Assembly: GCA_947176615.1 (NCBI GenBank)
Contig: CAMWRO010000052.1
Coordinates: 1 to 13,117 of the forward strand
Direction: 5' to 3'
From: an uncultured Porphyromonadaceae bacterium
Lineage (GTDB): Bacteria > Bacteroidota > Bacteroidia > Bacteroidales > Muribaculaceae
DNA length: 13,117 bases
Shown here: one piece after another, positions 1 through 7,256 of the stretch
Layout of the letters: every line of letters starts with the position of its first letter
How positions within the stretch are numbered: position 1 is the stretch's first letter
The notes under the pieces: generated by a model
Told to the model about the DNA's origin: nothing
What the model saw: the letters and a program-made list of their open reading frames with translations, nothing else
Databases searched by the model: none
Made by a program: the position numbers and the translations under genes

Positions 1-124
1 AAACACACAGCCCAAAACAACCCAAACCCCCCACTTCCCTGGCGGTCGCCTCCCCCCCCCCGCCCCCGCGACCCCGAATGTATTGCATAAGTGATTTTAT
101 CCCGAGGGGGTCGCTTGCGGTCGC
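1..124. other. Gene-free C-rich segment downstream of ychF
   Basis: No coding sequence is supported here. The stretch lies just past the ychF stop codon and is very C-rich on the plus strand, with an uninterrupted run of ten C at 52-61, then G, then five more C. The hexamer GGTCGC occurs at 44-49, 109-114 and 119-124, and in inverted form at 68-73. The inverted pair GCGACCCC (68-75) and GGGGTCGC (107-114) could form an 8-bp stem around a 31-nt loop. Read on the minus strand, which is the ychF transcript strand, the G-runs at 75-72, 67-63 and 61-52 fit a G-quadruplex. A role in ychF 3' end formation is possible but unproven. Confidence 0.6.
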
Positions 125-126
125 CT
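42..126. repeat. 10-bp direct repeat GCGGTCGCCT flanking the C-tract
   Basis: GCGGTCGCCT occurs at 42-51 and again at 117-126, where the second copy overlaps the ychF stop codon (minus strand, 127-125). The 65 bp between the copies contain the poly-C run and an 8-bp inverted repeat. The arrangement could come from a small local duplication, or from a tiny insertion with a target duplication. There are too few bases to decide. Confidence 0.55.
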
Positions 127-1228
127 ACACGTTAAACAGGAAGTGCATGATGTCGCCGTCCTGAGCCACATAGTTTTTCCCTTCGATAGCCATCTTGCCG
201 GCATCGCGCACCGCGCTCTCGCTCCCGAGCGTCACATAGTCGTCATACTTGATTACCTCGGCACGGATAAAGCCCTTTTCAAAATCGGTGTGAATGATTC
301 CTGCACACTGCGGGGCCTTGCTGCCGCGGATAAAAGTCCACGCGCGCACCTCGTCGGAGCCGGCGGTAAAGAATGTCTGAAGGTTCAACAGCGCGTAGGC
401 CGCACGGATAAGCCGTGATACGCCCGATTCGTCAAGACCGATTTCATTCAGGAACTCCTGACGTTCTTCCCATGTGTCGAGCTCGGCAATCTCACTCTCG
501 GTCTGCGCTGCCACAATCATCAGCTCGGCATTTTCACCTTGAATAGCCTCTCTCACTGCTTCGACATAGGCATTTCCGCTGACAGCCGAGGCATCATCGA
601 CGTTGCACACATATAACACCGGCTTGGATGTCAGAAGGAACAGTTCGCGGGCAAATTTATCCTCATCGGGGGTATCGAGGGTCACTGACCGGGCGGGTTT
701 TCCCTCAATCAACGCATCATGGAATTTTTTAAGGACCTCATACTGCATCTTGGCAACCTTGTCACCACCCGTCTGGGCCTGTTTCTGAGTGCGTGCCATG
801 CGGTTTTCAACAGTTTCAAGGTCTTTTAACTGAAGTTCATAATCAATTATTTCCTTATCGCGCACAGGGTCCACCGTGCCATCGACATGCGTGATGTTGT
901 CATCGTCAAAACAACGAAGGACGTGAAGAATGGCATCGGTCTCGCGGATATTGGCCAAAAACTTATTACCGAGACCCTCACCTTTGCTCGCTCCCTTGAC
1001 CAGACCTGCAATATCGACAATTTCGACCGTAGCGGGAACGACACTGCGCGGATTACACATCTCGACGAGTTTGTTCAACCGCTCGTCGGGGACAGTGATT
1101 ACACCTACATTGGGCTCGATTGTACAGAATGGGAAGTTGGCCGACTGAGCCTTAGCGTTTGACAAGCAATTGAAAAGAGTCGACTTGCCCACATTGGGCA
1201 GTCCGACAATACCGCACTGTAAAGCCAT
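125..1228 (-). CDS. ychF: Redox-regulated ATPase/GTPase YchF (OLA1 family)
   Basis: This is the universally conserved Obg-superfamily P-loop NTPase YchF. The family binds ribosomes, prefers ATP over GTP and is linked to translation and stress responses. The 367 residues match the usual family length. Visible motifs are the P-loop GLPNVGKST (residues 9-17), the switch II/G3 motif DIAGLVKGASKGEGLGN (72-88), and at the G4 position NVDD (209-212) in place of NKxD, which is normal for YchF. A coiled-coil insertion covers about 130-175, and a C-terminal TGS domain covers about 281-366, starting near LQTFFTAG. The start MALQCGIVGLPNVGKST aligns with family starts, with no room for an N-terminal extension. 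The gene appears monocistronic, with its own consensus promoter at 1272-1303, and ends at a TAG codon beside the C-rich segment. Confidence 0.97.
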   Translation of the reverse strand: MALQCGIVGLPNVGKSTLFNCLSNAKAQSANFPFCTIEPNVGVITVPDERLNKLVEMCNPRSVVPATVEIVDIAGLVKGASKGEGLGNKFLANIRETDAILHVLRCFDDDNITHVDGTVDPVRDKEIIDYELQLKDLETVENRMARTQKQAQTGGDKVAKMQYEVLKKFHDALIEGKPARSVTLDTPDEDKFARELFLLTSKPVLYVCNVDDASAVSGNAYVEAVREAIQGENAELMIVAAQTESEIAELDTWEERQEFLNEIGLDESGVSRLIRAAYALLNLQTFFTAGSDEVRAWTFIRGSKAPQCAGIIHTDFEKGFIRAEVIKYDDYVTLGSESAVRDAGKMAIEGKNYVAQDGDIMHFLFNV

Positions 1229-1271
1229 CTAAAAATATGATTGTATATTAATAAGTTCTAAAAATTAAATG

Positions 1272-1303
1272 CAAAGATACTGCTTTTAGCGCAATAAAAC
1301 AAA
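1272..1303 (-). promoter_or_regulatory. Bacteroidota sigma-70 promoter of ychF
   Basis: Reading the minus strand, the -33 element TTTG lies at 1303-1300 and the -7 element TATCTTTG at 1279-1272, separated by 20 bp. This matches the Bacteroidota consensus TTTG / TAnnTTTG. Transcription would start about 6-8 nt downstream, leaving a leader of roughly 35-40 nt before the ychF ATG at 1228. Confidence 0.75.
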
Positions 1304-1381
1304 ACTAAGATTCTTGCCCGGCATAAAATTTAATTTATATTAAATAAGTCAGGTCTGCCCTGTTTCTACCGGAATTTGTAG

Positions 1382-1389
1382 TATCTTTG
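1382..1389 (+). promoter_or_regulatory. -7 element for the 734-aa secreted protein gene
   Basis: TATCTTTG at 1382-1389 is an exact TAnnTTTG match, 93 nt before the ATG at 1483. The -33 element is weak: only a TG at 1361-1362 fits the expected spacing. The predicted leader is about 85 nt and contains a small potential hairpin (GTCAG at 1425-1429 with CTGAC at 1438-1442). The promoter diverges from that of ychF about 80 bp away, and the two do not overlap. Confidence 0.55.
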
Positions 1390-1482
1390 CATAGTTCGTA
1401 CTCAATTTTTATTCACCATATTCCGTCAGATTAGGCACTGACATTTCTGATTCATTTATCTAAACCAATTATAAATTACAGT

Positions 1483-3687
1483 ATGCAAAAATTTTTACTC
1501 ACCACGCTCTGTCTTTCGGCAGCATTGACCATAGGGGCCACTGCACCTGTGTTCAACAAAGCTATCAAGCCGACACAGGCTCAGAAAACGGGCGTATCCC
1601 TCTTTGAAAGTTTTGAAAATGCCGAACTGACCAATTTCAACTCAGAGGAATCCCAGACATGGCTTCCCGAAAACTGGACAAGAGAATCGAAAACCCAGCC
1701 GGAACCCGCCACAATAAACAAATGGTTCCGTTACGCACAAGCCTCTACCTATTATCCGGCCCCGACCGACGGCAGCAATTTCATGATGCTGCTCCCGATC
1801 GGGAACACCGAGCAGGACGAATGGCTCATTTCCCCTTCGGTAAAAATCCAAGAAGGAGACATTCTGTCGTTCCACGCACTGCTTTCACCGCTCTATTTCT
1901 TCAAGACCGGCAAGGAATATCAGGATGAAAACAATGGCTACGAATGGATTGAACAGGTTATCCGCCAGCGTTTCCGCGTTATGGTCAAGGAGGGTGACAA
2001 CGACTGGATTGTTCTCCATGACTTTGCCGAGGCCCTCATGGGTAAAACCGTAAAGGAAATCACCGAGCTTGAAGAAGAAATGTCGGCGGCCTTAAAAGAG
2101 TACTCATTCCCTCTTGACGTTTATGCGGGCAAAGAGATCCGTATCGGATTCCAATATCTCGGGTCAGAAGGCAACTCCATGTTCCTTGACGAGGTGCGCG
2201 TGGGTCTTCCCGAAATGACCACCTCTTATATCCCCAACTTCTGCACCCAGTACTATGGCACCGTCAGCAACGCGCTCCCGCAGGCCGCTCCCGAGCCGAT
2301 TGCCCTCATGCCTCCCTTCGCACCGCTGTACTGGATGAACCTCACTGACTATGTCAAGGATGCATCCTATACTTGGACCTACGCCAACCCCGAAGGTGAA
2401 GGCACCCTGACCACTGACGAAGACGAGCTGATGGACGTTTACTACTCGCCCCGTTACAACGAGGAAGGACTGTTCATCTCACGCGATAACTGGTATGACA
2501 ACCCCACGTTGACCGCGGAGGCTCCCGGATATGCCGGGTCGTCGTTCACCGCTCCCGGCAAATTTCAAGTCGGCGGCCGTGGCGAGGCACAAGTAGGCGG
2601 GGAAACCATGCAATTCGGTCTGATGCCCCTCAGCCCCGCTCAATACGGACTGAATTTCGCATCTTTAATAAGAGAAGATGAATTCGGCACTTTCCCGATT
2701 TTCGGATACGGAGCCGGAACCGATAAATTCTGGACCGATTACACATTTAACGGTCAGAACGAAGAAGGCGAGTATGCTCATCTTACCGCGATTATGAACT
2801 TCATGTATCCCGCAGCCTCTCCCCTTGTAGTATCAGGCGGTTGGGTCAACGCATACGGTAAGGTAAATCCCGATGCCGAATTTACCTACGAAATCTATCC
2901 CATGGTTGAGGTTGAAGACGGTTATGTCCCCGCTGACAAGCCGATGGCTGCCGCCACATGCAAGGGTGAAGATTTCCTGATATCCGACGATGGAATCTTT
3001 GCTTATTTCACCATTCCGTTCAAATTTGCCACTCCTGTCCTGATTGACGAGACTTATCCCTCTTATATCGTGAAACTGTCAGGATTCCGCTCGCCCGAGG
3101 TAACATATTTTGCCCCCATGCAGACATGGAAACCGGCAATGGTCGGATATGGATTCCTTGAAAAAGAAATCAGCTTTAACGGAAACGTCGGCACATCACT
3201 CTCGTCTATGGCCAACATTGCCAATGAATATGGCGACATGGCGGGTGCCTTCGCCCTGAACCTCGACGGCTGCTATCCGTGGCTGGAATGCGACACCGAT
3301 GAAATCGACCTCGGCGCCGGAACAACAGCTGACGTCAATATGGAGAGCTACTATAACGCCGAACAGTTCACAGTGGAATGCTCATCGTGGATTAACGCCT
3401 CGGTAAGCGGTCAAGGCAACAGATGCAAGCTCAGCGTGAGCGCAGCCGAATATGACAGCGACATCCGTGCCGGATTCGTCAAAGTTTCCGCTCCGGGCGT
3501 GAGCAAGGAATTCACCGTAGTTCAGAAAAAATCAAGCATCGAAGACATCATCACCGATAACGGTAACGCTACCGTAGTTGCCGTCTATACCCTCTCGGGC
3601 GCACAGGTTTCGACCGACAACCTCGCCCCCGGCATCTACATCGCACGTTACAGCGACGGCTCGGCCCGCAAGCTGTATGTGAAATAA
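1483..3687 (+). CDS. Secreted choice-of-anchor-J / BACON-like protein with C-terminal sorting-like tail
   Basis: A 734-residue exported protein of unknown function. Residues 1-20 form a signal peptide (MQKF, then a hydrophobic LLTTLCLSAALTIG core). Residues about 38-243 resemble the choice-of-anchor-J (cleaved adhesin) jelly-roll fold: an FESFE opening, LPENW near 61-65, WLISPSV near 114-120, and a terminal FLDEVRVG strand (234-241). The middle, about 250-595, has no motif I recognise. Residues about 598-684 look like a BACON or related Ig-like domain, ending in KEFTVVQKKS. The last 50 residues have the layout of a Por/type IX secretion sorting domain (VYTLSGAQV, then APGIYIARYSDG and a basic end). 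The family is often surface-exposed and implicated in carbohydrate or adhesion roles, but the substrate here is unknown. It is a single gene with its own promoter and a strong terminator. Confidence 0.8.
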   Translation: MQKFLLTTLCLSAALTIGATAPVFNKAIKPTQAQKTGVSLFESFENAELTNFNSEESQTWLPENWTRESKTQPEPATINKWFRYAQASTYYPAPTDGSNFMMLLPIGNTEQDEWLISPSVKIQEGDILSFHALLSPLYFFKTGKEYQDENNGYEWIEQVIRQRFRVMVKEGDNDWIVLHDFAEALMGKTVKEITELEEEMSAALKEYSFPLDVYAGKEIRIGFQYLGSEGNSMFLDEVRVGLPEMTTSYIPNFCTQYYGTVSNALPQAAPEPIALMPPFAPLYWMNLTDYVKDASYTWTYANPEGEGTLTTDEDELMDVYYSPRYNEEGLFISRDNWYDNPTLTAEAPGYAGSSFTAPGKFQVGGRGEAQVGGETMQFGLMPLSPAQYGLNFASLIREDEFGTFPIFGYGAGTDKFWTDYTFNGQNEEGEYAHLTAIMNFMYPAASPLVVSGGWVNAYGKVNPDAEFTYEIYPMVEVEDGYVPADKPMAAATCKGEDFLISDDGIFAYFTIPFKFATPVLIDETYPSYIVKLSGFRSPEVTYFAPMQTWKPAMVGYGFLEKEISFNGNVGTSLSSMANIANEYGDMAGAFALNLDGCYPWLECDTDEIDLGAGTTADVNMESYYNAEQFTVECSSWINASVSGQGNRCKLSVSAAEYDSDIRAGFVKVSAPGVSKEFTVVQKKSSIEDIITDNGNATVVAVYTLSGAQVSTDNLAPGIYIARYSDGSARKLYVK

Positions 3688-3707
3688 CGACAACCTACCT
3701 ATAAAAA

Positions 3708-3747
3708 CGAGGCGGAAGGAACCGACATCCTTCCGCCTCGCTTTTTT
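3708..3747. terminator. Bidirectional rho-independent terminator between convergent genes
   Basis: A perfect 13-bp GC-rich stem (CGAGGCGGAAGGA at 3708-3720 with its complement at 3728-3740) encloses a 7-nt loop. It is followed by C and six T (3742-3747) on the plus strand. On the minus strand the hairpin is followed by TTTTT, the complement of AAAAA at 3703-3707. It therefore serves both the secreted protein gene ending at 3687 and the SDR gene whose TAA occupies 3751-3749. Confidence 0.92.
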
Positions 3748-3748
3748 A

Positions 3749-4606
3749 TTATTCAGGATAAATCATGCACCGCGTCATGCCGCCGTCGACCGGGATATTG
3801 ACACCGTTGACAAAGTCATTGTCAGGGTGACACAGAAAACGGCAAAGCCGGGCGACATCTCCGGGACGCCCCACGCGCCGCGAGGGATGACACTCGTGAT
3901 CCACAGGCCGCAGCGAGTCATAATCCTTAACCTCTATCCATCCGGGCGAAATGGCGTTGACGGTTATGCGCAGCGGAGCAAGCGACATCATCAGAGCGTG
4001 GGTCAGCGACGCGACAGCCCCTTTGGTCGCCGAGTAAGCCTCGGTACCGGCCTCACTCATCATGCAGCGGGTCGAGCAGATGTTGACGATGCGTCCGCCA
4101 AAGGGATTCGCCTCCGTCATCGCCTGACGGTGACGCGCAATGAAACGTGCCGTCAGCATGACAGGACGCAGATTGGTGTCAATTACGCGCGGCAACGCAT
4201 CGATTGCGAGAGTCGGCAGCGGCTTGAAATCCCCCACCCCGACATTGTTGACGATAACGTCAATATCGCCCCATGCCCCGGCTACATCGGCAAGACTGCG
4301 TTCCAATGCAGCGCTGTCTGAGACATCAAGAGGGTAGAATCTCGCGCCACAATCCTGAGCGAGAGCAGTCCCGGCCTTGGTGTTTATATCACAGAAAGCC
4401 ACGCGGCAGTCAATCTCGCGAAAAGACTTCACAATCTCGCGCCCGATTCCATCGGCACCGCCGGTGACGTAGACCCTCAATCGGGGATATTTCACTACCA
4501 GTTCCCCCTCACGCCGCTGCGGGGAGACGACAGGGCGCGGTGAACGGCGGCCGAGTTTCCCGGCACGGTATTCCTCCATTTTGTTTTCAAGATAATTATC
4601 AGCCAT
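3749..4606 (-). CDS. SDR-family NAD(P)-dependent oxidoreductase
   Basis: A classical short-chain dehydrogenase/reductase. With the start chosen here it has 285 residues. The Rossmann nucleotide-binding motif TGGADGIG is at about 48-55, the NNVG motif at about 120-123, and the catalytic Ser (in NICSTR, about 178) with Tyr191-x3-Lys195 in YSATK. The PGW segment and the C-terminal VNGVNIPVDGG are typical. An acidic residue after the second strand (CDINT) suggests NAD(H) preference, which is inference. The substrate cannot be read from the sequence. The frame stays open up to an ATG at 4693, but that start would run through both divergent promoters, and its extra residues look unlike an SDR. ATG 4606 (MADNYLENKMEEY) fits the promoter at 4627-4657. 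A roughly 45-residue polar N-terminal extension precedes the Rossmann fold. The gene is convergent with its left neighbour. Confidence 0.9.
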   Translation of the reverse strand: MADNYLENKMEEYRAGKLGRRSPRPVVSPQRREGELVVKYPRLRVYVTGGADGIGREIVKSFREIDCRVAFCDINTKAGTALAQDCGARFYPLDVSDSAALERSLADVAGAWGDIDVIVNNVGVGDFKPLPTLAIDALPRVIDTNLRPVMLTARFIARHRQAMTEANPFGGRIVNICSTRCMMSEAGTEAYSATKGAVASLTHALMMSLAPLRITVNAISPGWIEVKDYDSLRPVDHECHPSRRVGRPGDVARLCRFLCHPDNDFVNGVNIPVDGGMTRCMIYPE

Positions 4607-4626
4607 ATCAAGATGTAATTTTTTCG

Positions 4627-4657
4627 CAAAATTACCTTTTTTCACCGTAATTACAGA
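4627..4657 (-). promoter_or_regulatory. Promoter of the SDR gene
   Basis: On the minus strand the -7 element TAATTTTG lies at 4634-4627. A near-consensus -33 element TCTG (inside TTTTCTG) lies at 4657-4654, with 19-bp spacing. The expected leader is only about 15 nt before the ATG at 4606. This supports that start over the longer frame beginning at 4693. Confidence 0.6.
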
Positions 4658-4676
4658 AAATCTGAAGAATAAACAG

Positions 4677-4684
4677 TATCTTTG
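4677..4684 (+). promoter_or_regulatory. -7 element for the TPR/PD40 gene and floA operon
   Basis: TATCTTTG at 4677-4684 exactly matches TAnnTTTG and lies 20 nt before the ATG at 4705, so the leader would be about 13-15 nt. No good TTTG is present at the -33 position (around 4653-4657, ACAGA). That position coincides with the -33 element of the divergent SDR promoter, so the two promoters overlap back to back. Confidence 0.6.
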
Positions 4685-4704
4685 TAGAAACAAATTGACG
4701 CTAT

Positions 4705-6141
4705 ATGAGAATTCTATCTCGCCTGATAATATCTTTGACGGCCATGATGTGTGCCGTCACGGCGGCAGCACAGATTTCGACCGACGAAGTCAATGCCGCA
4801 GTCTCGGCCGCCCGTGAGGCCCCCAGAAACCAAGGTCTCAACCTCGCTGCCGGCAATGCCTTGAAGAAAGCGGGACGTTATCGCGAGGCCATCCCTTTCT
4901 ATCTCAAGGGAAACCACACCGCCAATCTTGGTCTCGCCGAGGTATATTTCAACCTGTATGACTATGACCGCGCGCAGGAATATCTCGACAAATACATTGC
5001 CAAGCGGTCCAAAGCCGAGGCTGCTGCCGACAACAATTACATCCCCACAGGTGCCACCGAGCCTATGGACTGGACCGATTATCTCGCCGGGCGCATCCTG
5101 CTGGGCCGGTCAATGCTTGACCGCGTGGAAAAAATCAAAATCATCGACAGTATCAACGTCCCCTACAACGATTTTTACCGTTTCATCAAGCTCGCAGGAC
5201 CCGTGGGAAGCCTTCAGTCGGGCGAACTGATTGAAAAAATAATAAAAGAACAATGGCTCGCCGACAACGGCATAGACCTGTTCAGCGATGCTGCCTACGT
5301 CAGCGAGAGCGGTGACGACATAATCTGGGTAGGCTCTGATGCCGACGGGGAGAAGTCGGTCATGTTTGAGTCGGTCAAGCTCGTCGACGGCAACTGGGAC
5401 AAACCGGTCAAGCTCTTTGACTACTCATCAATTTTTGGTGAGAATTCCGGCTCATGGATTGATTTCCCGTTCCTCATGAGCGACGGCGTGACCCTTTATT
5501 TCGCAGCCGACGGCGACAGCTCGCTCGGCGGTCTCGACATTTTTATTTCCCGACGCGACGAGGACGGGTTCCTTCAGCCGTCCAATATCGGTATGCCCTA
5601 CAACTCCCCTGCCAATGACTATCTCTATGCCATTGACGAGGTGACCGGAACAGGCTGGTGGGTCACTGACCGAAACGGACTGACCGACTCGGTAACCATC
5701 TACACATTCATCCCCCAAGACCTGCGCATCAACTATCCGGTCGATACCGAAGGTCTTGTCGACTTTGCCCGCGTGTCATCGATAAAAGACACTTGGGAAC
5801 CTGATGACGATTTCAGCGACATCCGCAACCGCATCGCCGCGATAGGAGAAAACAAGCGCAATATCGGAAAAGACGAATTTGAATTTGCGATGCCCGGCGG
5901 CAAGATTTATACCTCGCTCGATGACTTTGCCCGGCGGCAAGGTCGCGAAGCTATGGAACGCTATCTTGATGCGCGGAAAAAATATACCGACAAGCGCGCT
6001 CGCCTCGCAGACCTCCGCCAGTCCTACCGCGACGGCGACACAGCCGTTTCTTCCGAAATAAAATCGCTGGAGTCGCAACTTGAAAACGACCGCAGGGAAC
6101 TGCGCCGCCTATCCAACGAGGTGGTCAAAATGGAGCAATAA
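4705..6141 (+). CDS. Secreted TPR and PD40-like repeat protein with C-terminal coiled coil
   Basis: A 478-residue exported protein of unknown function. Residues 1-23 form a signal peptide (MRILSR, then a hydrophobic core and an AAAQ cleavage site). Residues about 45-105 look like TPR helices (AGNALKKAGRYREAIPFY, then LGLAEVYFNLYDYDRAQEYL). Residues about 195-330 hold WD40-like/PD40 beta repeats: DIIWVGSDADG, then MSDGVTLYFAADGDSSLGGLD and a following ISRRDEDG strand. Residues about 410-476 are highly charged and predicted coiled coil. TPR plus PD40 is the N-terminal architecture of Bacteroidota peptidoglycan-associated OmpA-like proteins (PorE-type), but no OmpA domain follows here. No lipobox cysteine follows the signal peptide, so a periplasmic location is the simplest reading. 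It is probably co-transcribed with floA, which starts 53 bp downstream. Confidence 0.8.
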   Translation: MRILSRLIISLTAMMCAVTAAAQISTDEVNAAVSAAREAPRNQGLNLAAGNALKKAGRYREAIPFYLKGNHTANLGLAEVYFNLYDYDRAQEYLDKYIAKRSKAEAAADNNYIPTGATEPMDWTDYLAGRILLGRSMLDRVEKIKIIDSINVPYNDFYRFIKLAGPVGSLQSGELIEKIIKEQWLADNGIDLFSDAAYVSESGDDIIWVGSDADGEKSVMFESVKLVDGNWDKPVKLFDYSSIFGENSGSWIDFPFLMSDGVTLYFAADGDSSLGGLDIFISRRDEDGFLQPSNIGMPYNSPANDYLYAIDEVTGTGWWVTDRNGLTDSVTIYTFIPQDLRINYPVDTEGLVDFARVSSIKDTWEPDDDFSDIRNRIAAIGENKRNIGKDEFEFAMPGGKIYTSLDDFARRQGREAMERYLDARKKYTDKRARLADLRQSYRDGDTAVSSEIKSLESQLENDRRELRRLSNEVVKMEQ

Positions 6142-6194
6142 CCCCGGCAACCTATCGACAAATTAAGTACTCACAACCATAAATCACACAAAAG

Positions 6195-7166
6195 ATGGAA
6201 CTTACACTGATTCTTATCCTCGTGGGCATTGTGATTTTGCTATGCATTTTCTTTTACTATGTGCCCTTCTTTCTGTGGATTTCGGCCCGTGTCAGCGGTG
6301 TCAGAATCTCACTGATGCAACTGTTCCTGATGCGCATACGCCAAGTTCCCGCTTCGGTTATCGTGCGCGCCCTCATCGAGGCTCACAAAGCCGGACTTAA
6401 CGACGTGACACGCGACGAACTCGAAGCCCACTACCTCGCGGGCGGCAACGTCGAGAAAGTGGTCCACGCGCTCGTCTCGGCATCAAAGGCCAATATCGAC
6501 CTCGGGTTCAAGATGGCGACAGCCATCGACCTTGCCGGACGCGACGTGTTCCAAGCCGTGCAGATGTCAGTCAACCCCAAGGTAATCGAGACTCCCCATG
6601 TCACAGCCGTGGCCAAGGACGGCATCCAGCTTATCGCCATCGCCCGAGTTACCGTGCGCGCCAACATCCGCCAGCTTGTCGGCGGTGCTGGTGAAGACAC
6701 CGTGCTTGCCCGTGTCGGCGAAGGCATTGTCTCGTCAATCGGCTCAAGCGCAAGCCACAAAGAGGTTCTCGAAAACCCCGACAACATATCCAAGCTCGTG
6801 CTCCGCAAGGGTCTCGACGCCGGAACAGCGTTTGAGATTCTGTCAATCGACATCGCCGACATTGACATAGGCAAGAACATCGGTGCCGCGCTCCAGATTG
6901 ACCAAGCTCAGGCCGACAAGAACATCGCCCAAGCCAAGGCCGAAGAACGCCGCGCGATGGCAATCGCCCTCGAACAGGAGATGAAAGCCAAGGCTCAGGA
7001 AGCCCGCGCAAAGGTCATCGAGGCCGAGGCCGAACTCCCTCGCGCTATGGCTCAGGCATTCCTCAGCGGAAACCTCGGAATAATGGACTATTACCGCATG
7101 AAGAATATGGAAGCCGACACCACCATGCGCAACAATATCGCCAATCCCCCGATTGCCAACAAATAA
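6195..7166 (+). CDS. floA: Flotillin-like protein FloA (UPF0365/YqfA family)
   Basis: A bacterial flotillin that organises functional membrane microdomains as a membrane scaffold. Its 323 residues are close to the 331 of Bacillus subtilis FloA. The N-terminus (about 3-30, MELTLILILVGIVILL) is a membrane hairpin or transmembrane segment. It is followed by the family signature SGVRISLMQLFLMRIRQVP (34-52). The SPFH/PHB domain spans about 120-225. An Ala/Glu/Lys-rich coiled coil follows (about 234-290), then a short Asn-rich tail. In Firmicutes floA usually sits beside an NfeD-family gene. Here no NfeD gene is adjacent, and the upstream partner is the secreted TPR/PD40 protein, 53 bp away on the same strand. 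No separate promoter is visible in that gap. A perfect 21-bp hairpin begins 14 nt after the stop codon. Confidence 0.96.
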   Translation: MELTLILILVGIVILLCIFFYYVPFFLWISARVSGVRISLMQLFLMRIRQVPASVIVRALIEAHKAGLNDVTRDELEAHYLAGGNVEKVVHALVSASKANIDLGFKMATAIDLAGRDVFQAVQMSVNPKVIETPHVTAVAKDGIQLIAIARVTVRANIRQLVGGAGEDTVLARVGEGIVSSIGSSASHKEVLENPDNISKLVLRKGLDAGTAFEILSIDIADIDIGKNIGAALQIDQAQADKNIAQAKAEERRAMAIALEQEMKAKAQEARAKVIEAEAELPRAMAQAFLSGNLGIMDYYRMKNMEADTTMRNNIANPPIANK

Positions 7167-7179
7167 CGACCTAATCAAC

Positions 7180-7229
7180 ACAGACACATAAGCAAATAAG
7201 CCTCACGACTTATTTGCTTATGTGTCTGT
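7180..7229. terminator. Perfect 21-bp stem-loop after floA
   Basis: Positions 7180-7200 are perfectly complementary to 7209-7229, with an 8-nt loop (CCTCACGA, 7201-7208). The stem is AT-rich, and no U-tract follows it (TATATATCACTC). It is the only structural signal between floA and the PHP gene, so it probably ends or processes the floA transcript. Without a U-tract, an RNase-processing or mRNA-stabilising role is equally possible. Readthrough may feed the downstream pair, for which I see no convincing promoter. Confidence 0.7.
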
Positions 7230-7256
7230 ATATATCACTCAACTTTTGCACTGAAA

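Noticed and set aside
3827..4321. 164-codon plus-strand frame opposite the SDR gene
   Set aside because: Antisense to clear SDR motifs, with no domain or initiation signal.
4607..4693. 29-residue N-terminal extension of the SDR protein from ATG 4693
   Set aside because: It would place the start upstream of both the SDR -7 element and the shared -33 zone, and the added residues (MFLQRYCLFFRFSV) look unlike SDR proteins; ATG 4606 fits the promoter.
7241..7248. AACTTTTG as a -7 element for the PHP gene
   Set aside because: The first T is missing, no TTTG lies at 19-20 bp, and the start codon would be only 9 nt away.
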